Assembly: GCF_003315485.1 (NCBI RefSeq)
Contig: NZ_QNSE01000015.1
Span: 1 to 64,000 of the forward strand
From: Marinomonas rhizomae
Lineage (GTDB): Bacteria > Pseudomonadota > Gammaproteobacteria > Pseudomonadales > Marinomonadaceae
Direction: 5' to 3'
DNA length: 64,000 nucleotides
Shown piece by piece: positions 8,926 to 17,652 of this stretch (position 1 is the first letter of the stretch; every line of letters starts with the position of its first letter). Under the pieces are notes generated by a model that was not told the origin of the DNA, made no database searches, and was given only the letters and a program-made list of their open reading frames with translations. The translations under genes were made by a program, and so were the position numbers.

Positions 8926-9792
8926 ATGCTGAATGTAATAGGTTCTTTATTTCTAAGCTTGATTTTCATGTTTTCTCAAGCTGTATCTGCAGCTACGGAA
9001 GAAGACCCATGGGAAGGCTTTAACCGTTCTATGTTTATCTTTAATGACACTATTGATGGTGCTGTATTAAAACCAATTGCGAAAGGCTATAAAGCGATAA
9101 CACCCAATCCCGTGCAAAAAGGTGTGAGCAATTTTTTCTCTAATCTTGGCGAAATTGGAAATATAACCAATAATCTATTTCAGGGGAAATGGGATGAAAC
9201 TGCGTCATCCACTTTCCGTTTTCTTATCAATAGTACAGCAGGTTGGTTCGGTATTTTTGATGTTGCTAGTGAGCTTGGCTTAAAACAGTACGACGAAGAC
9301 TTTGGTCAGACGTTAGGCTACTGGGGAGTGTCATCTGGCCCGTATTTAGTATTACCGTTTTTAGGTCCCTCTACCGTCCGTGACGGTTCTGGATTGGTGG
9401 TTGAATACACCTATATTGATGAAACAGGCATGCTTGATTTAAATAGTGATGAAAAACTTGGTCTGCTAGGGCTTGATGTTATTGAAACGCGAGCACGTTA
9501 TTTAAATGCGGAAGGCATGATTGTTGGTGATAGATACAGCTTTATAAGGGATGTCTATCTACAGAGTCGAGCTTATGAAGTTTACGATGGCAATCCACCG
9601 CAGAAGAAAAAAGCGGCCGATAAAACCGATTCTGCAGACGATAGCTGGGGTGATGACTCAGGTAGTGACAGCTGGGGCGACGAGACCGCTAGTGACAGCT
9701 GGGGTGATGACTCAGGCAGTGACAGCTGGGGCGACGAGACAGCTAGTGACAGTTGGGGTGATGAGCCAACCAGTGACAGTTGGTCTGAATAA
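8926..9792 (+). CDS. mlaA: MlaA (VacJ)-type outer-membrane phospholipid transport protein with repeat tail
   Basis: A 288-residue member of the MlaA/VacJ family, which removes misplaced phospholipid from the outer leaflet of the outer membrane with the Mla pathway. The family start EDPWEGFNRSMFIFND is at residues 26-41, and WGVSSGPYLVLPFLGPSTVRDGSG is the conserved core. MlaA is usually a lipoprotein; here the signal peptide ends FSQAVSAATEE with no lipobox cysteine, so it looks cleaved by ordinary signal peptidase. The C-terminus (239-288) is five 9-residue repeats DSWGD(D/E)xxS plus DSWSE, acidic and probably disordered. Confidence 0.88.
   Translation: MLNVIGSLFLSLIFMFSQAVSAATEEDPWEGFNRSMFIFNDTIDGAVLKPIAKGYKAITPNPVQKGVSNFFSNLGEIGNITNNLFQGKWDETASSTFRFLINSTAGWFGIFDVASELGLKQYDEDFGQTLGYWGVSSGPYLVLPFLGPSTVRDGSGLVVEYTYIDETGMLDLNSDEKLGLLGLDVIETRARYLNAEGMIVGDRYSFIRDVYLQSRAYEVYDGNPPQKKKAADKTDSADDSWGDDSGSDSWGDETASDSWGDDSGSDSWGDETASDSWGDEPTSDSWSE
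9640..9789 (+). repeat. 27-bp coding tandem repeat in mlaA
   Basis: Five in-frame 27-base units encoding DSWGDDSGS, DSWGDETAS, DSWGDDSGS, DSWGDETAS and DSWGDEPTS, then a truncated DSWSE. Units 1 and 3, and units 2 and 4, are near identical at the DNA level, so the array seems to have grown by duplication of a two-unit block. Confidence 0.9.
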
Positions 9793-9810
9793 TTAATTTG
9801 ATGGAAATAA

Positions 9811-10836
9811 ATGAGAAAGCAATTAGCGACACCACATTGGTTTAATGAAGAGGCATTTAACAACTCGTTATTAAATGCCTTTTTGATTGTGATTGGTAGT
9901 TCTTGCCTGTTGCTAATAATGCTTAATATTTATTCAACGCAGTATTCAATTGCCTTTTTTGAATTCTTGCTTTTCATTTTGACAGTATGTGTCTGGTTTT
10001 GCCCTAAAGATCGAAACTATTACCAATGGGTTAAATTTATTTATGTCGCTTTTATTTTTGGCTGCATTTTACTGGGTATTGCTTTTTCCTCTTTGTATTC
10101 AGGTCGACAAGTCTGGGTGCTGATTTTCCCAATGGGCTCCTATCTTTTACTCGGTAAACGAGCCGGATTTTGGTTGACTGGTGTGTGTTTCTGCCTCACT
10201 ACTGCCATTCTATTTATACGGTTTTATGAAGATTATGGTATGGGTCTTGTCCGCATTTTTGTGAATTTGGCATTTACCTATTTTGTCGCTTGGGGTTTAA
10301 CGTCTGGTGCTCATTTCACACATAAAAGAATGCTGAAGGCGTTAAAGAAAATAGCAACAACAGACCCCTTAACTGGATTAGCTAATCGTAGAGGTGTTAC
10401 GGCAAGCTACCGTGATCAACTCTCTAAGACTGAAGCGTCTGGTGATGGTTTAGCGTTTATTTTAATCGATTTAGATCACTTTAAAAAAATAAACGACGCC
10501 TTCGGTCATGATGTCGGTGATGCCGTTCTAGTCGACTTTGCGAACCATTTAAGAAGCTATGTTGATGATAATGGGCAGCTATTTCGTATCGGAGGAGAAG
10601 AGTTTTGTGTGTTTATGCCTGCTGCGCAAAGTCAGCATTGGGCAGAGACATTTTGCCTGTTCATTAACAACAATACTTTTGAATCCGAAGGCGTGGAGAT
10701 TCACTATACTGTCAGTATTGGTGTGGCAGCAAGTCACAAAGAAAGCCGTGATTTTACCCATTTATATGCAGTAGCAGATAAACGTTTATATCAAGCGAAG
10801 AGCAATGATCGAAACTGTGTTGTTGCTGAAGGATAA
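9811..10836 (+). CDS. membrane-anchored diguanylate cyclase (GGDEF)
   Basis: A 341-residue protein with about five to six membrane segments in residues 20-165 (no recognisable MASE name assigned) and a GGDEF domain at about 180-338. TDPLTGLANRRG opens the domain, and the active-site loop is RIGGEEF, an active variant, preceded by DLDHFKKINDAFGHDVGD. No RxxD inhibitory site is visible five residues before GGEEF, so product inhibition may be weak. It should make cyclic di-GMP. It starts 18 bases after the mlaA stop and may be co-transcribed with it. Confidence 0.9.
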   Translation: MRKQLATPHWFNEEAFNNSLLNAFLIVIGSSCLLLIMLNIYSTQYSIAFFEFLLFILTVCVWFCPKDRNYYQWVKFIYVAFIFGCILLGIAFSSLYSGRQVWVLIFPMGSYLLLGKRAGFWLTGVCFCLTTAILFIRFYEDYGMGLVRIFVNLAFTYFVAWGLTSGAHFTHKRMLKALKKIATTDPLTGLANRRGVTASYRDQLSKTEASGDGLAFILIDLDHFKKINDAFGHDVGDAVLVDFANHLRSYVDDNGQLFRIGGEEFCVFMPAAQSQHWAETFCLFINNNTFESEGVEIHYTVSIGVAASHKESRDFTHLYAVADKRLYQAKSNDRNCVVAEG

Positions 10837-10859
10837 AGGTGCATTAATGAATGCACCTT
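10836..10859. terminator. bidirectional terminator between convergent genes
   Basis: A perfect 10-bp stem, AAGGTGCATT and AATGCACCTT, with a 4-base loop overlaps the stop codon of the GGDEF gene. It lies between that gene and the convergent sugar dehydrogenase gene. Confidence 0.65.
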
Positions 10860-10862
10860 ATT

Positions 10863-11981
10863 CTATTGCTTTAGTTCGGTATCCATTGCTAGGGTAATCC
10901 TCAAAAGTTTCCCTGAGTCTGTGCCAATATATAGGACACCCGTTGAATCCTGAGCAATTGAGCGAAGGCGTTCATCTAAGTGTTGAAGATAACGTGTTTC
11001 GGTTGTCTCGCCATTTTTATCTATTTTGATCTTATTCAAATGCCTTAAAGCGAGCGCAGTGGATAGAAAATCACCGCTCCAGTTTGAAAACAACATGCCC
11101 TTGTAGCGAATTAAACTGCTTGGCGCGATAGAGGGAATAAACACCTTGGCAGGGTTGTCTATGCCGTCTTTTGTTTGGCCTTCTCCCACATTAATAGGAC
11201 CCCAATATTCCTTTCCGTAAGATACGATTGGCCAGCCATAGTTAGCACCTGGACGAATAAGATTTATTTCGTCACCGCCTCTTGGGCCATGTTCATTTGA
11301 CCAAAGAGTATGTGTATCTGTGTCGTAAAAAAGGCCTTGAGGGTTACGATGTCCATAGCTCCAGATTTCATTACGTATATTCGCATGAGTCACAAACGGG
11401 TTGTTCGCTGGCACGCTTCCATCTAAATTTAAACGAATCACGCTGCCGGCATGGTTTGTTAAATCTTGCGCATTTTCACGAACGCCTCGATCACCAACCG
11501 AGAAAAAGACATGTGCATGATCATCAAAGGCGATACGTCCACCATAATGTTTTGATGTATTGCTCGCAGAATCTGTGGCCAATAAATCTTGCCATTTGGT
11601 TAGTGAGTTGCCAATTAGCTTTGCTCTGGCTAATGTGGTCTTTGAACCCTCGTCTGTTGGCTTGGAATAGGTGAAATATAACCAACCCTGTTCATTAAAA
11701 AGAGGAGATTTTGCTACATCAAGCAAGCCACCTTGGCCTCGCTTATCAACGTCAGGAAGACCTGTCAGGGCGAGTTTTTTGCCGGTAGTTAAATCCACCT
11801 TGTAAGCAGCCCCTTTTTTAATGGTGACGATAGCTTCTTGATCATTAATGATGGAAATCCCCCAAGGAATGCCGTCAAACTGTGTGACAGTCTGCACATC
11901 CAAAGAGTTATCTGTGATAGCGTCTGAGGCACTAACATTTAGCGCCATCAGGCTAGCTAAAAATAGAATCCAAGTTTTCAT
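10863..11981 (-). CDS. PQQ-dependent soluble aldose dehydrogenase-like protein
   Basis: A 372-residue periplasmic protein with signal peptide MKTWILFLASLMALNVSASDA. It has the six-bladed propeller layout of the glucose/sorbosone dehydrogenase (YliI/Asd) family. Recognisable pieces are VTQFDGIPWGISI near the start, GGRIAFDDHAHVFFSVGDRG and HRNPQGLFYD in the middle, and NEHGPRGGDEINLIRPGANYGWP, the PQQ/calcium-binding segment. It would oxidise aldose sugars using PQQ. No PQQ synthesis genes are in this window. It is monocistronic. Confidence 0.88.
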   Translation of the reverse strand: MKTWILFLASLMALNVSASDAITDNSLDVQTVTQFDGIPWGISIINDQEAIVTIKKGAAYKVDLTTGKKLALTGLPDVDKRGQGGLLDVAKSPLFNEQGWLYFTYSKPTDEGSKTTLARAKLIGNSLTKWQDLLATDSASNTSKHYGGRIAFDDHAHVFFSVGDRGVRENAQDLTNHAGSVIRLNLDGSVPANNPFVTHANIRNEIWSYGHRNPQGLFYDTDTHTLWSNEHGPRGGDEINLIRPGANYGWPIVSYGKEYWGPINVGEGQTKDGIDNPAKVFIPSIAPSSLIRYKGMLFSNWSGDFLSTALALRHLNKIKIDKNGETTETRYLQHLDERLRSIAQDSTGVLYIGTDSGKLLRITLAMDTELKQ

Positions 11982-12189
11982 AAAGGCGACCTCTTACCGC
12001 GAATTTCAGTGAAGTATATACAAAATAGTCGCAAAATGAGGGCTTGGACAGGTATTTCCTTTGCAATTGCCGATTGCTTACCTAGTTGGATGAAGTGTTC
12101 AGTGACGCGCTAATTAAGGCGTCAAATCGTGTTTTTTCGTGTGATAATGCAAGAAGTAACGACCTGAGCTTACTTGTTAGAGTTGCGAT

Positions 12190-12720
12190 CTAACGCGATG
12201 GTCCAAAATAACGCTCATTCTCAGTGACATTTCGAGTAACCACTGCGTTGGCTGCGATAATGGCGTTATTTCCAATTTCAATGCCGGGGAGGATTTTGGC
12301 TCCACCGCCTATCCAGACGTTGTTACCAATACTAATAGGGCGAGCAAAACATTTGCCAGAAGCACGGCAGTCCGCATCTCTTGGATGATCCACTGTATAA
12401 AGATGGACACCTGGGCCGATCAATACATCGTCACCGATATAAATTGTAGCGCTGTCTAAGAAGATGCATTGAAAGTTAATAAAGACACGTTCTCCAAGAT
12501 GAATTTGCGAACCATAGTCGCATTGAAAACCTGGTTCAATCACTACACTGCCAAACTCTGCAAATAAACGCGTAACATGACGAAGGTTGCCCTTGCTTGG
12601 GTGTGCATTGAATTTAGCGCAAGCAAGGCGCGCAGCTTCTCTGCGTAGACGAAGGTCAAGATCGATAGCGTTAAAGGCTTCGCCACGGATCATTTTTGCT
12701 AACTCTGTTGTTTCGTTCAT
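12190..12720 (-). CDS. maa: maltose/galactoside O-acetyltransferase family
   Basis: A 176-residue hexapeptide-repeat acetyltransferase. The N-terminal helical piece (TELAKMIRGEAFNAIDLDLRLRR) is the maltose acetyltransferase (Mac) domain, followed by a left-handed beta helix with isoleucine-rich repeats (IYIGDDVLIGPGVHLYT). The catalytic histidine is in TVDHP. Acetyl-CoA donates acetyl to a sugar hydroxyl. The tail VTRNVTENERYFGPSR is slightly short but complete. It appears to be transcribed alone. The symbol is a family-level guess. Confidence 0.8.
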   Translation of the reverse strand: MNETTELAKMIRGEAFNAIDLDLRLRREAARLACAKFNAHPSKGNLRHVTRLFAEFGSVVIEPGFQCDYGSQIHLGERVFINFQCIFLDSATIYIGDDVLIGPGVHLYTVDHPRDADCRASGKCFARPISIGNNVWIGGGAKILPGIEIGNNAIIAANAVVTRNVTENERYFGPSR

Positions 12721-12744
12721 CGTTTGTTCTTCTTTTGATACATA

Positions 12745-12770
12745 AAAAACGCGACCTAGGTCGCGTTTTT
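12745..12770 (-). terminator. terminator after tal
   Basis: A perfect 26-base palindrome centred on CCTAGG, with A and T runs at its ends and a GC core (GCGACCTAGGTCGC), lies 65 bases past the tal stop on the minus strand. It is a symmetrical Rho-independent terminator and precedes the acetyltransferase gene. Confidence 0.75.
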
Positions 12771-12835
12771 AGCATAACTTACTTGCTACTGTTTAATGGT
12801 TTATAACCAATAAATGCTAAGCGCAGTCGCTATAA

Positions 12836-13786
12836 TTAAAGCATAGAAGCTAGAGTAACTTCCAACTTACGCTGATCTGCTGCGAAGTTGCGAATGCCTT
12901 CAGATAGTTTTTCTGTCGCCATTGCGTCTTCGTTCATCGCCCAACGGAATGCCGCTTCTGTGATAGAAGCTGGAGCAGGTTTTACATCAGTTGTTGGAAC
13001 CAATTTACGTTCAAGTTTGCCTTCGTCTTTTTTCAACTCTTCCAGTAGGTTAGGGCTGATAGTCAAACGATCACAACCAGCAAGTTGCTCGATTTCGCCA
13101 ATGTTACGGAAGCTCGCGCCCATAACCACGGTGTTGTAACCATGCTGTTTGTAGTAGTTGTAGATTTCTGTCACAGACACAACACCTGGATCTGTTTCTG
13201 CAGTGTATTCTTGGCCAGTGGACTTTTTGTACCAATCAAGGATACGACCAACAAATGGAGAAATCAGATAAACGCCCGCTTCAGCACACGCTTGTGCTTG
13301 AGCGAAAGAGAATAGCAACGTCAGGTTACAGTTGATGCCTTCTTTTTCTAGCTCTTCTGCGGCCTTGATGCCTTCCCAAGTAGACGCCGCTTTAATAAGA
13401 ACGCGGTCACGAGAAACGCCTGCTTCTTCATAGAGTGCAATCAATTTGCGTGCTTTCGCTAGTGTCGCTTCTTTATCAAAAGACAAACGCGCATCAACTT
13501 CAGTAGAGATACGGCCTGGAACATATTTAAGAATTTCAGTGCCAACAATAACAGCAAGCTTGTCACCAGCGTCAAGAATTTGTTGGTCTTTATCGTTGCT
13601 TTGCGTTTTTGCCCAAGCAACGGCTTGGTCAAGGAAAGGGGCGTATTCTGGAATTTGCGCAGCTTTAAGCATCAAAGATGGGTTAGTTGTGGCATCTTCT
13701 GGTAAAAAATCTTTGATCGCCGTGATATCACCGGTGTCGGCTACAATGGTCGTGAACTCTTTTAACTGAGATAACTTGTTGCTCAT
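12836..13786 (-). CDS. tal: transaldolase
   Basis: A 316-residue class I transaldolase of the non-oxidative pentose phosphate pathway, moving a dihydroxyacetone unit between sugar phosphates. The Schiff-base lysine is K132 in [25 protein letters not shown] (31-43) and [13 protein letters not shown] segment ([14 protein letters not shown]) are family hallmarks. Length is that of TalA/TalB. It follows dusA with a 5-base gap, so the two are probably one transcript. Confidence 0.95.
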   Translation of the reverse strand: MSNKLSQLKEFTTIVADTGDITAIKDFLPEDATTNPSLMLKAAQIPEYAPFLDQAVAWAKTQSNDKDQQILDAGDKLAVIVGTEILKYVPGRISTEVDARLSFDKEATLAKARKLIALYEEAGVSRDRVLIKAASTWEGIKAAEELEKEGINCNLTLLFSFAQAQACAEAGVYLISPFVGRILDWYKKSTGQEYTAETDPGVVSVTEIYNYYKQHGYNTVVMGASFRNIGEIEQLAGCDRLTISPNLLEELKKDEGKLERKLVPTTDVKPAPASITEAAFRWAMNEDAMATEKLSEGIRNFAADQRKLEVTLASML

Positions 13787-13791
13787 TGCTC

Positions 13792-14817
13792 TTATCCTTT
13801 GCGTTGATGATGTTTGACCAATTCAATGGCCTCTAATAATACATTTACCTTTGCGTCAGCTTTGTGACCATTTTCAGATAGGTAGCGACGGAACTGTTTG
13901 CCGCCGGCTTCACCCTGAAAAATACCCAAAATATGTCGGGTTAGGTGCATCAAGCGTTCGCCTTCTTCTAGCTTACGTTCAACATAGGGAACGAAAGCTT
14001 CTAACGCTGCATAGCGATCATGAACTAACGGATGACCGCCAAATAATACTTCGTCGACTTGGCTTAAAATCCAAGGGTTATGGTAAGCCTCACGGCCAAC
14101 CATCACGCCATCGACGTGCACCAATTGTTCTTGGCATTCTTCTAGTGTTTTTATGCCACCGTTTAAAATGATTTCAAGGTCAGGAAAATCTTTCTTCAAC
14201 TGATGTACATAATGGTATTTTAACGGTGGTACTTCACGGTTTTCCTTCGGGCTTAAGCCTTCCAAAATTGCATTACGTGCATGGACAATAAAGGTCGTTA
14301 CGCCCGTTGTTGCCACATCACCGACAAAATCACGTACCACGCTGTAATCTTCTTGGTCATCTAAACCAATGCGGTGTTTGATTGTGACTGGAATGTCGCA
14401 GTTGTCCTGCATCGCACGCATGGCGTCTTTTACCTTATCAGGGTAAGCCATCAAACATGCACCGATTAAACTGTTTTGTACTCTGTCGCTTGGGCAGCCC
14501 ACATTAAGGTTAACCTCGTCAAAGCCCGCTTGCTGAGCCATTTTTGCGCATTTACCCAAGGCAACCGCGTCAGATCCGCCTAACTGCAAGGCAATAGGAT
14601 GTTCACAATCATCATAACGTAAGAATCTTTCAGGATGATTACCTTGCAGCAAGGCTCCAGTTGTCACCATTTCGGTATAAAGCAGTGTATTTTTACTCAA
14701 TTTTCTAGCGAAAACTCGGTAATCGGATGTAGTCCAATCCATCATGGGTGCAATGCTAAAGCGACGATCAAGCTTACTGCTTGGGTTTACTGGGGTTACC
14801 CCGTTATCTATTGACAT
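13792..14817 (-). CDS. dusA: tRNA-dihydrouridine synthase A
   Basis: A 341-residue FMN enzyme that reduces uridine to dihydrouridine in the D-loop of t[20 protein letters not shown] (residues 19-35) is the DusA start, and the catalytic cysteine is C108 in [10 protein letters not shown]. The flavin-site segment [15 protein letters not shown] follows in the second half. It is first in a dusA-tal operon. The 5' end of dusA is a known integration site for prophages and islands, and here an accessory island begins about 300 bases upstream. Confidence 0.94.
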   Translation of the reverse strand: MSIDNGVTPVNPSSKLDRRFSIAPMMDWTTSDYRVFARKLSKNTLLYTEMVTTGALLQGNHPERFLRYDDCEHPIALQLGGSDAVALGKCAKMAQQAGFDEVNLNVGCPSDRVQNSLIGACLMAYPDKVKDAMRAMQDNCDIPVTIKHRIGLDDQEDYSVVRDFVGDVATTGVTTFIVHARNAILEGLSPKENREVPPLKYHYVHQLKKDFPDLEIILNGGIKTLEECQEQLVHVDGVMVGREAYHNPWILSQVDEVLFGGHPLVHDRYAALEAFVPYVERKLEEGERLMHLTRHILGIFQGEAGGKQFRRYLSENGHKADAKVNVLLEAIELVKHHQRKG

Positions 14818-15128
14818 GCTTCTACTATCGAATTAATTCAAAAAAGCGCCGCGACATAAGGGAACAACTCCCTGCGACTGATGCACCACATTATGTCATA
14901 AAATTACAAGATATCTAAGAGCTTGAGGAAAACATTGAGGTTTATAGAGCAAAAGTGAAATCAAACTCGTCGCAGCCATCAATAAACAAGCCAAGGCAAA
15001 GCGAGTTTTCTTCATGACGCAATTACTCCATGGCACCCGAAAAGGCGAAACCACCTTAGCAGAATGGCGGTACTTTTGTTTCTTTGTATTTTCCTAGGTT
15101 AGCCATTGTTTCTATTTTAGTAATGCCA
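14818..15128. other. intergenic region upstream of dusA
   Basis: A 311-base gap between dusA and csrA, both on the minus strand. It must carry the dusA promoter. It contains a short hydrophobic ORF (14896-15015) and a small AGGGA/TCCCT hairpin (about 14861-14875). No integrase or att repeat was recognised. Confidence 0.6.
14896..15015 (-). CDS. possible 39-residue membrane peptide
   Basis: An ORF too short for ordinary callers. It starts MKKTRFALACLLMAATSLISL, a basic start followed by about 20 hydrophobic residues, and ends with a short polar tail containing one cysteine. GGAG lies 10 bases before the ATG. A two-codon ORF (ATG GAG TAA) overlaps that ribosome site. It would be an inner-membrane micro-protein or a secretion signal. 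No family recognised; chance ORF remains possible. Confidence 0.3.
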   Translation of the reverse strand: MKKTRFALACLLMAATSLISLLLYKPQCFPQALRYLVIL

Positions 15129-15326
15129 TCACGGCCAATAAGATTCAGGTTCTACTCTTTGTTTTTCTGCCGCAATGCGTTTATAAATTTCCTCGCGATG
15201 TACCGTCACGTCTTTGGGTGCTGTTACACCGATTCGGACTTGTCCGCCTTTTATGCCTAAAACAGTTATTTGAATGTTATCGCCGATATTGATGGTTTCA
15301 TTAGAGCGTCGAGTCAGGATTAGCAC
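15129..15326 (-). CDS. csrA: CsrA-family RNA-binding regulator, copy 1
   Basis: A 65-residue CsrA/RsmA protein that binds GGA motifs in mRNA leaders. [16 protein letters not shown] starts it, and the binding residues near [22 protein letters not shown] are conserved, including the second-strand arginine in QVRIG. I chose GTG at 15326, with AAGGA eight bases upstream, rather than the frame's upstream ATG at 15362, because CsrA begins with M-L-I-L-T. It lies just downstream of an S24-type repressor gene on the same strand, so it looks phage- or island-linked rather than the alaS-linked chromosomal csrA. Confidence 0.9.
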   Translation of the reverse strand: MLILTRRSNETINIGDNIQITVLGIKGGQVRIGVTAPKDVTVHREEIYKRIAAEKQRVEPESYWP

Positions 15327-15468
15327 ATTATATATCCTTACATAGTTTATTTTTACAAACATAAAGTTTAGTTAAATATATTTAATTTTGTCAATAAAAA
15401 TATACTATGATTGAAGTAGGCAAAAACATAAATGTTAGAGGCGGGAAGTGAAGCGGGCTGACTGCCCG

Positions 15469-16122
15469 CTAAAAAAGGTATTTGGCTTCTACAACGACGC
15501 CAATAATTTGGCATTCATTATTAAATTCAGTAGGGCGATAATCTGGGTTTAATGGTTTTAAATACGTTTGTCTGGCATCAATCACCAGTTTTTTGAAAGT
15601 GATGTCACGGGTATTGTTGAATTTTGCTACGACGAAACTATCGTTTCTAGCAGGGAGCTGTGGATCTACTAAAATTAAATGGCCTTCACCAATACTTGGA
15701 CCATTTGGAGAGATCATGCTGTCACCAACCACTTCTAGCCAAAATGCTTGCTGGCTTACAGTAGATGGGCCATGTTCCCATAGTACGTCTTTCCCTATGG
15801 ACGAATAATTACTGTCTTTATCCCATGTAAAAGCCATTTCATGGCTAATAACAGGTATCGGTTTAGTGGTTGGTTGAGTGTTCTCGTGTGAGAGGCTCAA
15901 CGCATGTGCATATCTTGGTGCAGCGGTGATGCCTGAAAATAACCAGTTTGCATCACAATGTAGCGCCTTTGTGAGAGATACAATGTACTTTCCGCCAGGC
16001 GAAGAAATACCATTGAGCCATTGACTGACAGACCCTTTAGTCGCACCCGTCATTCTCGCTATGTCGACGGCTTTTAGATTTTGCTCCGTCATTTTTTGTC
16101 TGATTCTATCTGAAATATCCAT
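15469..16122 (-). CDS. XRE/S24 phage repressor (CI-like), copy 1
   Basis: A 217-residue repressor with an N-terminal helix-turn-helix (IARMTGATKGSVSQWLNGIS, residues 21-40) and a C-terminal S24 peptidase domain. The serine is S135 in GDSM and the partner lysine K177 in TFKKL. The linker (about 65-125) has no Ala-Gly or Cys-Gly pair, the usual self-cleavage site, so RecA-driven cleavage is doubtful. It is divergent from a Cro-like gene with an 85-base operator region between them. Two antirepressor genes lie further into the island. Confidence 0.88.
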   Translation of the reverse strand: MDISDRIRQKMTEQNLKAVDIARMTGATKGSVSQWLNGISSPGGKYIVSLTKALHCDANWLFSGITAAPRYAHALSLSHENTQPTTKPIPVISHEMAFTWDKDSNYSSIGKDVLWEHGPSTVSQQAFWLEVVGDSMISPNGPSIGEGHLILVDPQLPARNDSFVVAKFNNTRDITFKKLVIDARQTYLKPLNPDYRPTEFNNECQIIGVVVEAKYLF

Positions 16123-16175
16123 GTTAAGAATACTAAACTATCTTGAGTTTATTTTTATTTACTTGTAATGTTTAT

Positions 16176-16189
16176 AAAAGTGAACTTTT
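16176..16189. promoter_or_regulatory. putative repressor operator
   Basis: A short inverted repeat AAAAGT-GA-ACTTTT lies midway between the divergent repressor and Cro-like genes, just upstream of the Cro-like ribosome site. Placement fits an operator shared by the two proteins. Only one clear half-site pair was found. Confidence 0.4.
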
Positions 16190-16213
16190 GGTGGTTTTTC
16201 GTAAGGATTGGTT

Positions 16214-16393
16214 ATGTATAAGGAAAAAGTGATTAAACACTTTGGGAGTCAGCGGCGTTTAGCGCAGTCATTAAACATTACTCGAAGCTCTGTTTCTCAA
16301 TGGGGATCAGTGATTCCAGAGAAGCAAGCTTTGAGAATAGAAAAGCTAACTCGTGGCGTATTGGAATACGATGCCAAGCTTTATTCGCGTTAA
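16214..16393 (+). CDS. Cro-like HTH protein, copy 1
   Basis: A 59-residue DNA-binding protein: MYKEKVIKHFGSQRRLAQSLNITRSSVSQWGSVIP is a Cro/YdaS-like helix-turn-helix. The frame opens at a TTG at 16208, but ATG 16214 has AAGGA six bases upstream and is preferred. Divergent from the S24 repressor, it is the expected early lytic regulator of a lambdoid-style switch. Confidence 0.8.
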   Translation: MYKEKVIKHFGSQRRLAQSLNITRSSVSQWGSVIPEKQALRIEKLTRGVLEYDAKLYSR

Positions 16394-16447
16394 GCCTAGT
16401 CAACCATTAGAAAAGGTGCCTTTTTTGTGTTTTCAGGAAAGAAGACC

Positions 16448-16768
16448 GTGAGCGAGCGACTTTTGGGCATTCAGGCCGATCCAAATTTATTGCGAACGGC
16501 TAAAGCCTTATCAAGATTAAGTGCTGAATGCTCATCGACTATTCGCCAGCTTTACCGTGCTGGTTTGCAAGAGAAAGCAAACTGCCGGCAGCTTGTTACT
16601 ACCTTAGAGCTAATAGACACTGCCATGAAAGATATAGACACACTTAAAGCGGTATCTCACATCCTTGATGCTCTCACGGCGGATATCCAATTTCACCATC
16701 TTAACTTTGATGTACAGCTTGCCATGCGCGTCCGTGAACAGTTTTTAAAACAGAAGAGCGATGCTTAA
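16448..16768 (+). CDS. hypothetical phage-type protein, about 106 residues
   Basis: A helical protein (SERLLGIQADPNLLRTAKALSRLSAECSSTIRQLYRAGL...). I do not recognise a family. GTG 16448 has AGGA about 11 bases upstream; the frame also opens at GTG 16427. It is 54 bases after the Cro-like gene and probably part of the same early transcript. No membrane segment or catalytic motif is seen; predicted helices suggest a small DNA- or protein-binding role. Confidence 0.6.
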   Translation: MSERLLGIQADPNLLRTAKALSRLSAECSSTIRQLYRAGLQEKANCRQLVTTLELIDTAMKDIDTLKAVSHILDALTADIQFHHLNFDVQLAMRVREQFLKQKSDA

Positions 16769-16803
16769 TAACGAAGAAAGTGCTTTAACGCCTTAGTTGG
16801 TAG

Positions 16804-17412
16804 CGTAAGACAAGACCTTTCCGGCTAAGCGGACGTTTTCGTCTGGGCAAATATGGCCGACTCGCTGGCGGCATGCTAAAAGGCGCGGGGAAACTCTTTC
16901 GTCCATTAGACATCTCCCTTCAAGGCGCAGGCCTTGCTTCCACCATATCCCAAGGTAACAGCACGCAAATCGGTGCCACCGCTGGCGACATGGCAGGGGG
17001 CTTGGGTGGTGCAGCCGCTGGCGGGTTAGCCGGAGCCGCCATTGGTTCCGTCGTGCCCATTATCGGCACCGCTATTGGGGGAATCGTCGGCTCTATTGCA
17101 GGTGGCATGGGCGGTGGTTTCCTAGGGGAGAGTGCAGGGGAATGGATCGGCAGCAAAATTGGCGGATGGTTTGAAGACGACAAAACCGACCAACCCGCAC
17201 CAGAAGCCATCGCCCAGCAAAGCCAACAGCTCCAAAACAACAACAAAAGCATGACCTTCGCGCCAATCATCCACCTAACGCCAACAGGCAACCCAGCCTA
17301 CGACCAACAAATCAGCGACCAAGTAATAGAAAGACTCAAGGCCGAATTTGCACAAGGCATGATGGGCAATATGGACGTCGCCACAAGAGCCGATGGGAGC
17401 TTTGACGGATAA
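16804..17412 (+). pseudogene. 3' remnant of a P2-type tail tape-measure gene
   Basis: The frame is open from a TAG at 16801 to 17412. It ends with a glycine/alanine-rich hydrophobic segment (AGGLGGAAAGGLAGAAIG...) and a GESAGEWIGSKIGGW motif, then a short polar tail: the C-terminus of P2 gpT-like tape-measure proteins. The rest of the gene, normally several hundred codons, is missing upstream. Base composition is GC-rich, like gpU/gpX/gpD at 21.4-23.0 kb and unlike nearby cargo. In P2-like phages T is directly followed by U; here about 4 kb of cargo separates them. Confidence 0.75.
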
Positions 17413-17547
17413 GCTGGGGAGTTAGGTAAAAGCCTTTGCATGCACAGTGTTAGAGGTGTCAAAAAATAAGAGACCCGCTTAATTGAGTTAATATAAAAAA
17501 ATGTTGACGACTCCGTCACTTTAGTGCGAAATACACATTGTGTGTAG

Positions 17548-17589
17548 GTAACTAGTTCCATCGTTTTTGTCTGTTATGTAGCTAGTTAC
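17548..17589. repeat. 8-bp inverted repeat upstream of the DUF2335 pair
   Basis: GTAACTAG and CTAGTTAC are separated by 26 bases, about 65 bases before the 72-codon gene. It may be an operator. The 240-base gap around it holds no ORF worth calling. Confidence 0.35.
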
Positions 17590-17652
17590 CCTAAGTTTTG
17601 CCAGTTTATTTGCCCATATAGTGCATATTAGATTGACCATGGAGTACGTGAT

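Noticed and set aside
9582..9863. 93-codon minus-strand repeat ORF opposite mlaA
   Set aside because: Its SPQLSL repeats are the complement of the DSWGD-coding repeats.
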